From NCBI GenBank assembly GCA_015075635.1, contig JABTUA010000001.1, positions 2,914,001-2,978,000 of the forward strand: DNA of 64,000 nucleotides. Reading direction: 5' to 3'. The position numbers were made by a program, and so were the translations under genes. The number at the start of each line of letters is the position of its first letter. The stretch's first letter is position 1. The notes beneath the pieces are model-generated. The model was not told the DNA's origin and did not search any database. It was given only the letters and a program-made list of their open reading frames with translations. Shown here one piece after another: positions 18,006 through 26,156 of this stretch. This DNA comes from Polyangiaceae bacterium. GTDB lineage: Bacteria > Myxococcota_A > Polyangia > Polyangiales > Polyangiaceae.

Positions 18006-19082
18006 TCAGCGGAAGAACCCCCGCACCGCGTCCACCACCCTGCCTCGCTGCTCCGCCGTGAGCCCGGGGAAGAGCGGCAGCGCCAAGACCTCGTCCGCCG
18101 CACGCTCGGCGTGCGGGAAGTCGCCGCGCGCGTAGCCGAGCTTAGCGAACAGCGGTTGCAGGTGCAGCGGCCGCGGGTAGTACACCGCCGTGGCGATGCC
18201 GCGCGCGTCGAGGTGCCGCGCGAGCGCGTCGCGTCGCCCGTCCTGCACGCGCACCACGTAGTGCGCCCACGCGGGCTCGGTCCCCTCGCGACTCGGCGGC
18301 AGCGCGAGCTCGTCGATGCCCGCGAGCTCCCGGGAATACGCCAGGGCAACGGCGCGCCGCTGCTCGAGCCAGCCGTCGAGGTACGGCAGCTTGACGCGCA
18401 GAAACGCCGCTTGCAGCGCGTCCAGGCGGAAGTTGCCGCCCAGCTCCACGTACAGGTGCTTCTCCGCCGAGCCGTGCTGGCGCACGCGCCGGATGCGTTC
18501 CGCCAGCGCGGCCTCGGCCGTCACCACCGCACCGCCGTCGCCCAGCGCGCCCAGGGGCTTGGTCGGAAAAAAGCTGAAGCACCCCAGCCTGCCCAGCGTC
18601 CCCACGCGACGCCCACCCGCGCGCGCGCCGATGGCCTGCGCGGCGTCTTCGATGATGGGCAGCTCGAGCGGCGCGAGCTCGGCGGGGTGGCCGAACAAGT
18701 GCACGGGGATGACCGCCCGCGTGTTCGGCGTGCGCACCACGCGGGCCGGATCCAGGTTCAGCGTGACCGGATCGATGTCGGCGAACACCGGGCGTGCGCC
18801 GACCCGCGCGATGGCCTCGGCCGTGGCGATGAAGGTGAACGGTGTGGTGAGCACCTCGTCGCCGGGACCGATGTCCAGGGCGAGCAGAGCGCACACCAGC
18901 GCATCGGTGCCCGAGGAGACTCCGATGGCGTGAGGGCTCCCGAGGTATCGGGCGAGCTCGGACTCGAACGCGCCGACCTCCGCGCCCAGGATGAACTGCC
19001 GCGAGGCGAGGACGCGAGTGAACGCCGCGCCGAGCTCGGCGTCGGGTCCGGCGGACATGCTGAGTCCGATCCTCTCGGGCAT
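18006..19082 (-). CDS. DegT/DnrJ/EryC1/StrS aminotransferase (nucleotide-sugar type)
   Basis: 358 residues. PLP-dependent transaminase acting on keto-sugar nucleotides. Seen: SRQFILGAEVGAFESELARYLG at the N terminus, GVSSGTDALVCALLALDIGPGDEV, the aspartate-containing LPIIEDAAQAIGA, and the PLP lysine in FSFFPTKPLGALGDGG. The C-terminal TAVYYPRPLHLQPLF is typical of WbpE/DegT enzymes that make 3-amino sugars. Together with the Gfo/Idh dehydrogenase (7026) and WbpD-like acetyltransferase (14333) it could complete a UDP-3-amino sugar route, though the three are in separate transcription units. Confidence 0.92.
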   Translation of the reverse strand: MPERIGLSMSAGPDAELGAAFTRVLASRQFILGAEVGAFESELARYLGSPHAIGVSSGTDALVCALLALDIGPGDEVLTTPFTFIATAEAIARVGARPVFADIDPVTLNLDPARVVRTPNTRAVIPVHLFGHPAELAPLELPIIEDAAQAIGARAGGRRVGTLGRLGCFSFFPTKPLGALGDGGAVVTAEAALAERIRRVRQHGSAEKHLYVELGGNFRLDALQAAFLRVKLPYLDGWLEQRRAVALAYSRELAGIDELALPPSREGTEPAWAHYVVRVQDGRRDALARHLDARGIATAVYYPRPLHLQPLFAKLGYARGDFPHAERAADEVLALPLFPGLTAEQRGRVVDAVRGFFR

Positions 19083-19114
19083 GGGCGCGGGAATATGCCC
19101 TAAAGGTTGGCGGG

Positions 19115-20200
19115 GTGCGTCCGTTCTGCTGGGCTGTGACGGCCCCCCTCCCCTCGGAGCCCCGCGTCCTGGCCGGCAAGTACGCGCTCGGGCGCGTGCT
19201 CGGAGCCGGCGGCGCGGGCATTGTCTTCGAGGCCGAGAACCTCCTCGTCGGGCGCCGCGTCGCCGTGAAGGTACTGCGGGCCGAGCTCGCCGCCGATCCG
19301 GAGCAGCGGAGCGCGTTCCTCGCCGAGGCGCGCGCGACCGCCCGCGTGGACCACCCCGGTGTCGTCGAGGTGCTGGATCTCGGGCTCGACCGCGGAGGTG
19401 CTCCGTTCATCGTGATGGAGCTGCTCGAGGGCGAGACGCTACGGGACATCGTGGCGGCCCGCGGCCCGGTACCGGCACCTTACGCCTGTGAGCTCTTGGC
19501 GCAGATCCTCGCGGCCGTCGCTGCGGCCCACCGCGCGGGCATCATCCACTGCGATCTGAAGCCGTCCAACGTGCTCGTCACGCACCCGGCCCCGGATCGC
19601 CCGCTGGTGAAGGTGCTGGACTTCGGCATCGCGGAGGGGTTGGTCGAGCACCAGTGGCTTGGCCGCACCGGAACGCCGCTCTACCGCGCGCCGGAGCAGG
19701 CCCAGGGGATCCCGCCGGATCAGCGGACTGATGTGTACTCCGCCGCTGCCATCCTGTACGAGCTGCTCAGCGGAACGCCGCCGTTCACGGGTGAGAGCGA
19801 GGCCGAGATCCTGAGCGCCCAGCTGAACGGTCGCCTCGCGCCCATGAACCAGCTCCCATCCTCCCTGGCGGGCGCGATCCGCGCCGCGCTGAGCCCTGAC
19901 CCGAACGCGCGCCCCGCTAGCGCCGAGGAGTTGTTCGAGAGGGTCGCCGCGCACGCCGATCCGAAGCGCGTGGCGAGTCTGAACCCGGCATCGCTGCGCT
20001 CCCGCGCGCCAATCCCCTTGGTCGCCCGGCGGGCCGTCGCGGCCATCCCGCCCGCGCCGCCGATGCCGGCGCTCGAGTCGCTCGGCGAACCCGACGAGTC
20101 CTGGCGTCCCGAGCCTACCCGTTCCTGGGCGGCGACTGGGCTCGCGCTCGTGTCCGGCTTCTCGTTGGGCGCCGCGCTCTGCTGGTGGCTGATGTTCTGA
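19115..20200 (+). CDS. Ser/Thr protein kinase, non-RD type, C-terminal membrane anchor
   Basis: 361 residues from GTG 19115 (AAAGG eight bases upstream); a second GTG at 19136 is possible. Kinase domain residues about 25-285: glycine loop GRVLGAGGAGIVFE, lysine in VAVKVLRAEL, catalytic loop HCDLKPSN, DFG in KVLDFGIAEG, and APE-like YRAPEQA. The HRD arginine is Cys, so the enzyme lacks the residue that senses activation-loop phosphate. A Pro-rich linker leads to a single C-terminal hydrophobic helix (GLALVSGFSLGAALCWWLMF), making it tail-anchored with the kinase in the cytoplasm. Divergent from the aminotransferase across 32 bases. Confidence 0.9.
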   Translation: MRPFCWAVTAPLPSEPRVLAGKYALGRVLGAGGAGIVFEAENLLVGRRVAVKVLRAELAADPEQRSAFLAEARATARVDHPGVVEVLDLGLDRGGAPFIVMELLEGETLRDIVAARGPVPAPYACELLAQILAAVAAAHRAGIIHCDLKPSNVLVTHPAPDRPLVKVLDFGIAEGLVEHQWLGRTGTPLYRAPEQAQGIPPDQRTDVYSAAAILYELLSGTPPFTGESEAEILSAQLNGRLAPMNQLPSSLAGAIRAALSPDPNARPASAEELFERVAAHADPKRVASLNPASLRSRAPIPLVARRAVAAIPPAPPMPALESLGEPDESWRPEPTRSWAATGLALVSGFSLGAALCWWLMF

Positions 20201-20265
20201 CTCGCTTTCGCTGTCTTGGCACGAGCAGATCGCGATCCACCACCGAGGCCCACGCCCACGAGAAT

Positions 20266-20280
20266 GCCGGCGAGGCCGGC
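20266..20280. terminator. Possible hairpin between convergent genes
   Basis: GCCGGC-GAG-GCCGGC can form a six-pair GC stem in the 193-base gap between the convergent kinase (ends 20200) and hybrid kinase (ends 20394). There is no clear T-run, so it is only a weak terminator candidate. Nothing else was recognised in the gap. Confidence 0.25.
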
Positions 20281-20393
20281 GCCCTCCCCGCGTCAGGTGG
20301 GAGTGGTCGCCCGGCGTCTCCTGATCGCGTCTCGACACGAACCCTGGAGAAAGGGTGCGCAGCCGAACGCGCGGCGCGAAACCCGACTCTGAC

Positions 20394-22736
20394 CTACCGC
20401 TCTCGCGGCGCCCGCGCCTGCACGACCTCCTGGGCGATCGCCAGGAGCTCTCGGGCCTCGAAGGGCTTGGCTATGCGGGGCCGCCCGGTGCGCGCGAGGA
20501 ACTCCTCGCCGCCGGGCGCGAAGGCGCCGCCCGTGAGGAACACGATGGCGTCGAGGTGCCCCGGCGCTTGCTCTCTCACCGCCTCGAACACCTCGATACC
20601 GGTCATCTCGGGCATCATCACGTCGAGGAAGACCACGTCCCAGTGCTGTGGGCCGCCGAGGCGCTCGAGCGCCTCGCGACCGCTTCCGACCCACTCCACG
20701 ACGTGGACCTTGCCGAAGCACCGCTTCACCACCCGACCCATGAGCGGCTCGTCGTCGACGACCAGCACGCACAAATGACTCGGCACCGACCGCAGCGCGG
20801 AGTCCGAGGAGGGCGGCCTGGTCGGAGCCGGCAGCGCGGACGGCACCAGCGTGACCCGAAAGGTGGTACCTCGATCCGGGGTGCTCTCGACGCCGATCGA
20901 GCCGCCTGCCTTCATGACGATGTCGCGACAAATGGCCAAGCCCAGGCCGGTGCCCTGCCCGACCGGTTTGGTGGTGAAGAACGGCTCGAACAGTCGCGGC
21001 AAGTGCTCGGCGGCGATCCCCGAGCCGGTGTCGGCGATCTCGACCACGACACGATCACCGGCCGCGTAGGTGTCCAGACGGATCTCGTTGCGATCCGCGG
21101 CACCCACCGGGATGGCCTGCGCCGCGTTCACCAAGAGATTGAGGAACACCTGTCCGAGGCGCGCCTCGTTGCCCGCGACCGGCGGCACGCTGGTGTAGCG
21201 CTTGACGATGCGCGCGCGATGCCGGATCTCGTTCTGAGCGACGCTGATCGCCGCGTCGAGCACGCGCTCGACGGAGACGGGACCCACCGACTCTTCCTCG
21301 GGACGGCTGAAGGTGCGGAGCTCGCGCACGATGTCCTGGACTCGGCGCGCCCCCTGCCGAGCCTCGCCGAGCGACTCACGGATCTCCCGGAGGCCGTCGG
21401 TGAGCTCGAACAGCGCCTCCAGCGCTCGCGGGTCCAGCTTGGCAGCGGAGGGCCCGTCGGCGAGCCGCTGAAGCTCTGCCGCGCGCCGGAACGCCAGATC
21501 CACGTTGGCGGTGACCAAGCTGAGCGGGTTGTTGATCTCGTGTCCCAACCCGAGCGCCAAGAGGCCGACCGAGTGCATGCGGTCCATCTGCATCAGCTCC
21601 GCCGTGACCGCGCGGCGCTCACCGGGATCGGAGCCCATGACCAGCACAGCGGGCGCGCCCTCGAAGTGAATGGGGACTGCGGACACCTCTGCCAAGACGA
21701 TGCTCCCGTCTTTGTGCCGGAGCTGCTCCTCGAGCGCGGGCAACTGCTCGCCGCCCAGCGATCGCTGCATGCGGGCGGCCACCACGGCGTGCTCCTCGGG
21801 CTGCACCAGATCGAGCACCGGGCGCCCGACGACCTCGCTGGGGTCCGAGTAGCCCAGGGCGCCGAGCAGCACCTGGTTCACCCACACGATGGTCCCGGCG
21901 CGGTGAATGGCGAGGCCTTGCGGGAAGCGCTCGAGCAGCGAACGGAAGTCCGCTTCGGACTGCCTGAGCGCGTCCTCGACCTGCCTGCGCTCGGTGATGT
22001 CCGTGTGACTGACGACCACGCCGCGCTCGCCTCCCGGCATGCGGTCGACCTGCATCAAGAACCAGCGCGCACGGGTCGGTGAGTCGCAGCGGTACTCCGT
22101 GCGAAAGTGCTGGGTCTTCCCGGAGAGCACCGCGGAGAGCCCCTGCAAGACGAGCTCGACCTCGGGCTCCGTCGCGACAGCGGCGCTGAGCACGCCGAGA
22201 TACGACGCGCCAGGGCCGCACATGCGCGGCTCCCCGGCGTTTTCCGCGCAGAACTCGTCCCACGACTGGTTGGTGACGACGATGACGCCGTGGTCGTCCA
22301 CCACCGCGATGTTCGGCGAGAGCGCAGCAAACGCGCTCTCCAGGAGTCGCTCGCGCTTCTCGAAGAAGCCCCGCAGCCACATTCGATCCACCGCGCGCGG
22401 CACGACGCGGAACACGCGCGCGCGGTCGTCTCCTTGTTTGCTCAGGCAGTCCTCCGCGCCTTCACGCAGCGCCTCGAAGGCAGCGGGCTCGGAGTCGCCG
22501 TTCACCAGCGCGACGATGGCGGCGCCCGGGCAGAGCTCCCGGATCGCGCGCACCAGATACACGTCGCGCGCGCCGCCCAGATCCAGATCGATCAACACGA
22601 CGTCGAAGGCGATGGACCGGAGCAGCTCTGCCGCCTCGGGGAGGGACGCGACCACGCGCGCGCCGCGACTCTCCGACTGGCCGAGGAAGCCGGACACGTA
22701 CTCCTGGTCGGCCGAAACCAAGAGGAGAGAAGCCAT
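20394..22736 (-). CDS. Hybrid histidine kinase: degenerate receiver, two PAS, kinase, receiver
   Basis: 780 residues from ATG 22736. Order: a receiver-like fold (about 1-115) that keeps VVLIDLDLGG but has LLVSADQ in place of the acidic pair; PAS (about 140-255); PAS (about 275-385) with WVNQVLLGALGYSDPSE; HisKA with the phospho-His in GLGHEINNPLSLV; ATPase with FLNLLVNAAQAIP and GTGLGLAICRDI; C-terminal receiver with LVVDDEPLMG and phospho-Asp in VVFLDVMMPEMTG. No membrane helix, so a soluble sensor. The same layout recurs in the protein at 38192. It ends the long c-di-GMP gene run. Confidence 0.92.
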   Translation of the reverse strand: MASLLLVSADQEYVSGFLGQSESRGARVVASLPEAAELLRSIAFDVVLIDLDLGGARDVYLVRAIRELCPGAAIVALVNGDSEPAAFEALREGAEDCLSKQGDDRARVFRVVPRAVDRMWLRGFFEKRERLLESAFAALSPNIAVVDDHGVIVVTNQSWDEFCAENAGEPRMCGPGASYLGVLSAAVATEPEVELVLQGLSAVLSGKTQHFRTEYRCDSPTRARWFLMQVDRMPGGERGVVVSHTDITERRQVEDALRQSEADFRSLLERFPQGLAIHRAGTIVWVNQVLLGALGYSDPSEVVGRPVLDLVQPEEHAVVAARMQRSLGGEQLPALEEQLRHKDGSIVLAEVSAVPIHFEGAPAVLVMGSDPGERRAVTAELMQMDRMHSVGLLALGLGHEINNPLSLVTANVDLAFRRAAELQRLADGPSAAKLDPRALEALFELTDGLREIRESLGEARQGARRVQDIVRELRTFSRPEEESVGPVSVERVLDAAISVAQNEIRHRARIVKRYTSVPPVAGNEARLGQVFLNLLVNAAQAIPVGAADRNEIRLDTYAAGDRVVVEIADTGSGIAAEHLPRLFEPFFTTKPVGQGTGLGLAICRDIVMKAGGSIGVESTPDRGTTFRVTLVPSALPAPTRPPSSDSALRSVPSHLCVLVVDDEPLMGRVVKRCFGKVHVVEWVGSGREALERLGGPQHWDVVFLDVMMPEMTGIEVFEAVREQAPGHLDAIVFLTGGAFAPGGEEFLARTGRPRIAKPFEARELLAIAQEVVQARAPRER

Positions 22737-22817
22737 CGCCGACGGCCACCTTACGCTCGGTCGGGCCGAGCGACCACTTCCGGGCGCCCTCGGACGCATC
22801 GGCTGCGCCTCCTCGGC

Positions 22818-23234
22818 TCACTCGTCGTCGAAGAAGAGCGGCTCGCGGTGCGACAGGAACGCGCCGATGGCCAACGCGGCCTCCGGACCGAGCTCGAGGA
22901 AGCGGATGCCGATGCCCGGAGGGACGTCGCTGCCTTCGCGGTACTCTCGGACCCAGCGCACCTCCCCGTGGACCTGCACCGGCGACTCGGAGCCCGGCAG
23001 GTGCAGGCTGAGGTCGATCTTGCTGCCCACCGCCTTCAGGGAGTGAGTCGCGACGAAGACGCCACCCTCCGACAGGTTCTCGGCGAAGCCGGCGTAGAAG
23101 TTGTGATCGCTCGAAAGGCTGACCTCGAGCTCGACGGCGTAGCGGGAGTGCCTGCGGCGATTGTCACCGACGGGCAGATCCGAGAGCTGCCGGATCCTGG
23201 CTTCATGTGGGCGTTCGCGGGCGTACTCGTCCAT
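22818..23234 (-). CDS. PilZ-domain protein
   Basis: 138 residues, a single PilZ domain. The c-di-GMP binding signature is split as usual: RRRHSRY near residue 26 (RxxxR) and NLSEGGVFVATHS about 27 residues later (D/NxSxxG). The C terminus has EVRWVREYREGSDVPPGIGIRFLEL. Such small PilZ proteins in myxobacteria act as soluble c-di-GMP effectors. AGGAA lies just before the ATG. It follows the FecR-like gene by 24 bases in the run that also encodes a GGDEF and an EAL protein, so its ligand could be produced and removed by its neighbours. Confidence 0.9.
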   Translation of the reverse strand: MDEYARERPHEARIRQLSDLPVGDNRRRHSRYAVELEVSLSSDHNFYAGFAENLSEGGVFVATHSLKAVGSKIDLSLHLPGSESPVQVHGEVRWVREYREGSDVPPGIGIRFLELGPEAALAIGAFLSHREPLFFDDE

Positions 23235-23258
23235 TTCGGATTCCTTTCCTCTCTCGAT

Positions 23259-24659
23259 TCATCGGCTGGAGACGGTTTCGAGGCGCGCGGGCAAGCCGAG
23301 CTTGGCTTGCCGGGACGGCGGCGCTTTGGCGATCTCGACGAAGTCGTAGCCCAGCGGTTGCTCCGCTCCATCCTCCACCGAGACCCGTACGACCCACGGG
23401 CCAGCGCCGGCCTGGGGTTTGACCACCGCGCGGAGCCAGCCGCCCTGGGCGGTGAACGGCACGTCGATCTCGCGGACGCCGACCAGCACCCGCGGCTTGG
23501 CCTCGATGGACGCGGGGATGGGCTCCCCACTCGGATCCTCGAGGCGCACCCGGATCACGATCGGATCCTTCGGCCAGTGCGCCCGGCGGGGGCCGATCTC
23601 GATGCGGGCGCGCACGGTGCGCGGCTCGAGCCGCGCCGTCGCGAAGTCGTACGTCCCCGGGATTCGCAGGTGCACCGTGGTGCGTTCGTTCCGGTAGAGG
23701 CCCACGGTCTCGGCAGCGCGCACGAAGCGATCGCCGCCGTACGTCATCTCCAGCCCCTCGGCGCCGAGGAAGCGCACCTTCTGGCCCCGCGGCAGGCGGA
23801 CGGTGCCGCGACTGTCGGTATAGGCGCCGGCGGGAAGCTCCATGCCGACGACCCGCACGTCCACCTCCGCCGCCTGGCCACTGACGATGCCGCTCGCGTC
23901 GTAGGCGGAGATGCGCAAGCGGTAGCTCCCAGGAGCGAGCGCTGGCAGCTCGCGCTCGAGGGTCGAGCCCGAAGTGTCGATGGAGGCGAGCGCCTTCCCA
24001 TCCTTCGACAGGTCGGCGCGGTAGCCGACGGCACCCTCCACCGGCTCCCAGGAGAGCTTGCCCAACTCGGCGCTCGGGCCACTGGTGATCAGCACGCGTT
24101 TCCCGCGAATGCTGCGGGGTGGCGAAACCAGCGGCCGCTCCGCCCCCGAGCTGCCCTCGGCGGCGTACACGAAGCTCGGCGCCAGGGCGCGGAACGCTCC
24201 GCCGGCGACCGAGTAGGTGCTCTCGCCGCCGGCGTTCGCGAGCGCGGTCTGCGTCGGGCTGGCGGCGATGCGGAATACGCCCGTGCGAACGATGGCGCTG
24301 AGCTGGCGCGGCGCGACCACCACGACGGCGCTCTTGGCGCGCGGCGGAACCCGAACCTCGACCTTGCCCGACTTCACGATCAGCGTGTAGCCGGGGACGG
24401 TCGCGCCCGCTCCGAGCTGGAGCGGCTGCGGGACGTGCAAAACGCGGAGCACCGCCCCGGGCTGGGCCACCACCCGACACCCACCGGGGAGGCTCCATTC
24501 GGCGCCTTCGGCGCCCGCGACGGACGCGCCGGCGCGCGCCACGGCCGTCCCGCGGTCCAGGCTCGGCCTGGTGGGGCCGCCGCTCTGTGCGACGGCCACG
24601 GCCGGGGTCAGCGTCAGAGTCAGAGCGCCCAAGAGCGAGAAGCGGTCGATGCGTGCCAC
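23259..24659 (-). CDS. Exported FecR-like protein of unknown function
   Basis: 466 residues from GTG 24659. A signal peptide (SLLGALTLTLTPAVAVAQ) directs export. Residues about 50-160 look FecR-like: beta-strand repeats GYTLIVKSGKVEVRVP and SAIVRTGVFRIAASPTQTAL, where a surface value is tested for sign and persistence. The middle is a fibronectin-like module (LSWEPVEGAVGYRADLSKDG...GSYRLRISAYD). The rest is beta-rich without a recognised family. No membrane anchor, so periplasmic or extracellular. It lies 7 bases after the citrate-synthase-like gene, suggesting co-expression, but a link to that metabolism is not evident. Confidence 0.72.
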   Translation of the reverse strand: MARIDRFSLLGALTLTLTPAVAVAQSGGPTRPSLDRGTAVARAGASVAGAEGAEWSLPGGCRVVAQPGAVLRVLHVPQPLQLGAGATVPGYTLIVKSGKVEVRVPPRAKSAVVVVAPRQLSAIVRTGVFRIAASPTQTALANAGGESTYSVAGGAFRALAPSFVYAAEGSSGAERPLVSPPRSIRGKRVLITSGPSAELGKLSWEPVEGAVGYRADLSKDGKALASIDTSGSTLERELPALAPGSYRLRISAYDASGIVSGQAAEVDVRVVGMELPAGAYTDSRGTVRLPRGQKVRFLGAEGLEMTYGGDRFVRAAETVGLYRNERTTVHLRIPGTYDFATARLEPRTVRARIEIGPRRAHWPKDPIVIRVRLEDPSGEPIPASIEAKPRVLVGVREIDVPFTAQGGWLRAVVKPQAGAGPWVVRVSVEDGAEQPLGYDFVEIAKAPPSRQAKLGLPARLETVSSR

Positions 24660-24666
24660 GAGAGCA

Positions 24667-25482
24667 TCAACGGCCGGCCCCGGCGGCGCTTGAGGCCGCG
24701 GCGAGCGCGCGCGGACTTTTTCTAGGAGCGCTCCCTACATAGCGCACCGTGTGGGGCGGGAGCTCGCGCAGCACGTCCGGGGCCTGCGCGGCTCCCTCGA
24801 CCCCATTGGCCAGGTAGTCGGTCTGCCCCAAGGCGACGGCGAGCAGCGAGATCTCGCGGGGCGAGAAGCCGAGGTCCAGGCACGCTGCGGCGACGCCGAG
24901 GCCGATGTTGGGAGACAGGCCCTTCTGCGCGTACATCACCTCGCACAGTGCCTCGAAGAGCTTCCAGTACGGCTTCGCCGCTCGGCCACGCGCGAGCAAG
25001 CAGCCGCGGAGCGACACGACGCGCTCGTCACGCGGTCGGAAGGGAACGCCGAAGCCCATGAAACGGCCGCCCCGACCGAGCATCTCGTTCACGGCTCCGG
25101 CGACGTCGTCGCCCGCGGCCACAGCTCGGGCGAGCTCGACCAGGTTCTGCGCCGCGACCCCCGTGGTGAAGTGCCCGATGTGCGCGTGCTCGATGCAGAG
25201 GTTCGCGGCCGCCATGGCCGGGAGCGCGCTGCCGTAGGCCGACAGCACGCGGGTGAGCTTGAGCGGCCAGATGCGAGGATCGGCGACGGTCATCACCACG
25301 GCCACGTCGTCGAGGACGGCGCGCTCCTCTGGGGCGAGCCGGCGGCCGGCGATCGAGAGGGCGATGAGCCCCGTCACGGTCTCGCGACCCGCGAGCTCGT
25401 CTCCCACGGACAAGCCGAAGAAGTGATTGTCACCGTGGCGGGCCTGTCCGACCCGGGTCGGCAGAGATGGGAGCAGGGTCAT
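24667..25482 (-). CDS. Citrate synthase / citryl-CoA lyase-like protein lacking key catalytic residues
   Basis: 271 residues from ATG 25482, overlapping the previous stop (ATGA). The citrate-synthase superfamily pattern is visible: AGRETVTGLIALSIAGRRLAP (small-domain helix pair), HIGHFTTGVAAQNLV where the His aligns with active-site His274 of pig enzyme, RGGRFMGFGVPFRPRDERV (normally MGFGHRVYK..DPR) and QKGLSPNIGLGVAAA (normally PNVDFYSG). Thus the second His and the catalytic Asp appear lost. The length fits short citryl-CoA-lyase-like members. It may form a complex with the related protein encoded just upstream. Residue alignment is by eye. Confidence 0.72.
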   Translation of the reverse strand: MTLLPSLPTRVGQARHGDNHFFGLSVGDELAGRETVTGLIALSIAGRRLAPEERAVLDDVAVVMTVADPRIWPLKLTRVLSAYGSALPAMAAANLCIEHAHIGHFTTGVAAQNLVELARAVAAGDDVAGAVNEMLGRGGRFMGFGVPFRPRDERVVSLRGCLLARGRAAKPYWKLFEALCEVMYAQKGLSPNIGLGVAAACLDLGFSPREISLLAVALGQTDYLANGVEGAAQAPDVLRELPPHTVRYVGSAPRKSPRALAAASSAAGAGR

Positions 25483-26150
25483 GTGGGCGGCTCGTAGACG
25501 AAAGGCGGCGTGTTCATCGGGTAGTCGCGAAGTGAGGCTGGGGCGACCGCCCGCGCTTCGGCGAAGGTGACCGGTAGGCGAGCGAGGGTCCACGCGAGCT
25601 CGAGGGACGCGGGCGAACGGAGGCCCGCCGACCAGAGCACGCAGATCAGCGCCGCGCGCCGGCTCGGGTTTTCGCAGAGGCCCCGCACCGGCTCGCCGAG
25701 CGCGGCTCCGAGGCGCTCGACCGACGCGACCTCGCGGGCGGAGGTCGCGAGATGCCGCTCTGGAAACGGCCCTGTGTCTCCGCCGAGCCAAGCGAGCAGC
25801 TCCGCGTGCTCCGCGAGCAGGTGGCGGGCCTGCTCGGCGAGCCCGATGGCCGCGACGCCGATGGTCCCGCTGGAGGTGGCGCCACAAACGCGGGAGAGCC
25901 TCGCGGCGTGCAGCGGCGCCTCCGCCACGCTGGCGCCAGAGAGGAACGAGAGCGCGACCCCGAAGGCGTGAGCCTGCCGCTCGCTCGGGAGCTCGCCGGT
26001 CAGGGCGAGCAAACATAGCTCCGGGAACGAGTAGTGGACGGCGAGATCGCTCTCCACGGCGTAGCCGTGAAGACGCGGCTCGCTGCCCGAGTCGGTCACG
26101 TGCGCCGTCAGCTGGTCCGGCCAGACGCCGTCTTCGATGGGCCCCGACAT
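25479..26150 (-). CDS. Citrate-synthase-superfamily-like protein, short
   Basis: 223 residues. LHGYAVESDLAVHYSFPELCLLALTGELPS resembles the citrate synthase N-terminal block (YRGYDIEDLA..SFEEVAYLLLYGELP), followed by ARLSRVCGATSSGTIGVAAIGLAEQ. The second half (RRAALICVLWSAGLRSP) is helical but shows none of the active-site motifs. It lies 6 bases after the TPP-enzyme gene and is coupled to the second citrate-synthase-like gene. Either a structural partner in a heteromeric enzyme or one half of a split enzyme. Family placement is moderately sure, activity unknown. Confidence 0.62.
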   Translation of the reverse strand: MSGPIEDGVWPDQLTAHVTDSGSEPRLHGYAVESDLAVHYSFPELCLLALTGELPSERQAHAFGVALSFLSGASVAEAPLHAARLSRVCGATSSGTIGVAAIGLAEQARHLLAEHAELLAWLGGDTGPFPERHLATSAREVASVERLGAALGEPVRGLCENPSRRAALICVLWSAGLRSPASLELAWTLARLPVTFAEARAVAPASLRDYPMNTPPFVYEPPT

Positions 26151-26156
26151 GGCTCC

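Noticed and set aside
24667..25482. Housekeeping citrate synthase
   Set aside because: Far too short (271 against about 430 residues) and key His and Asp motifs are altered.
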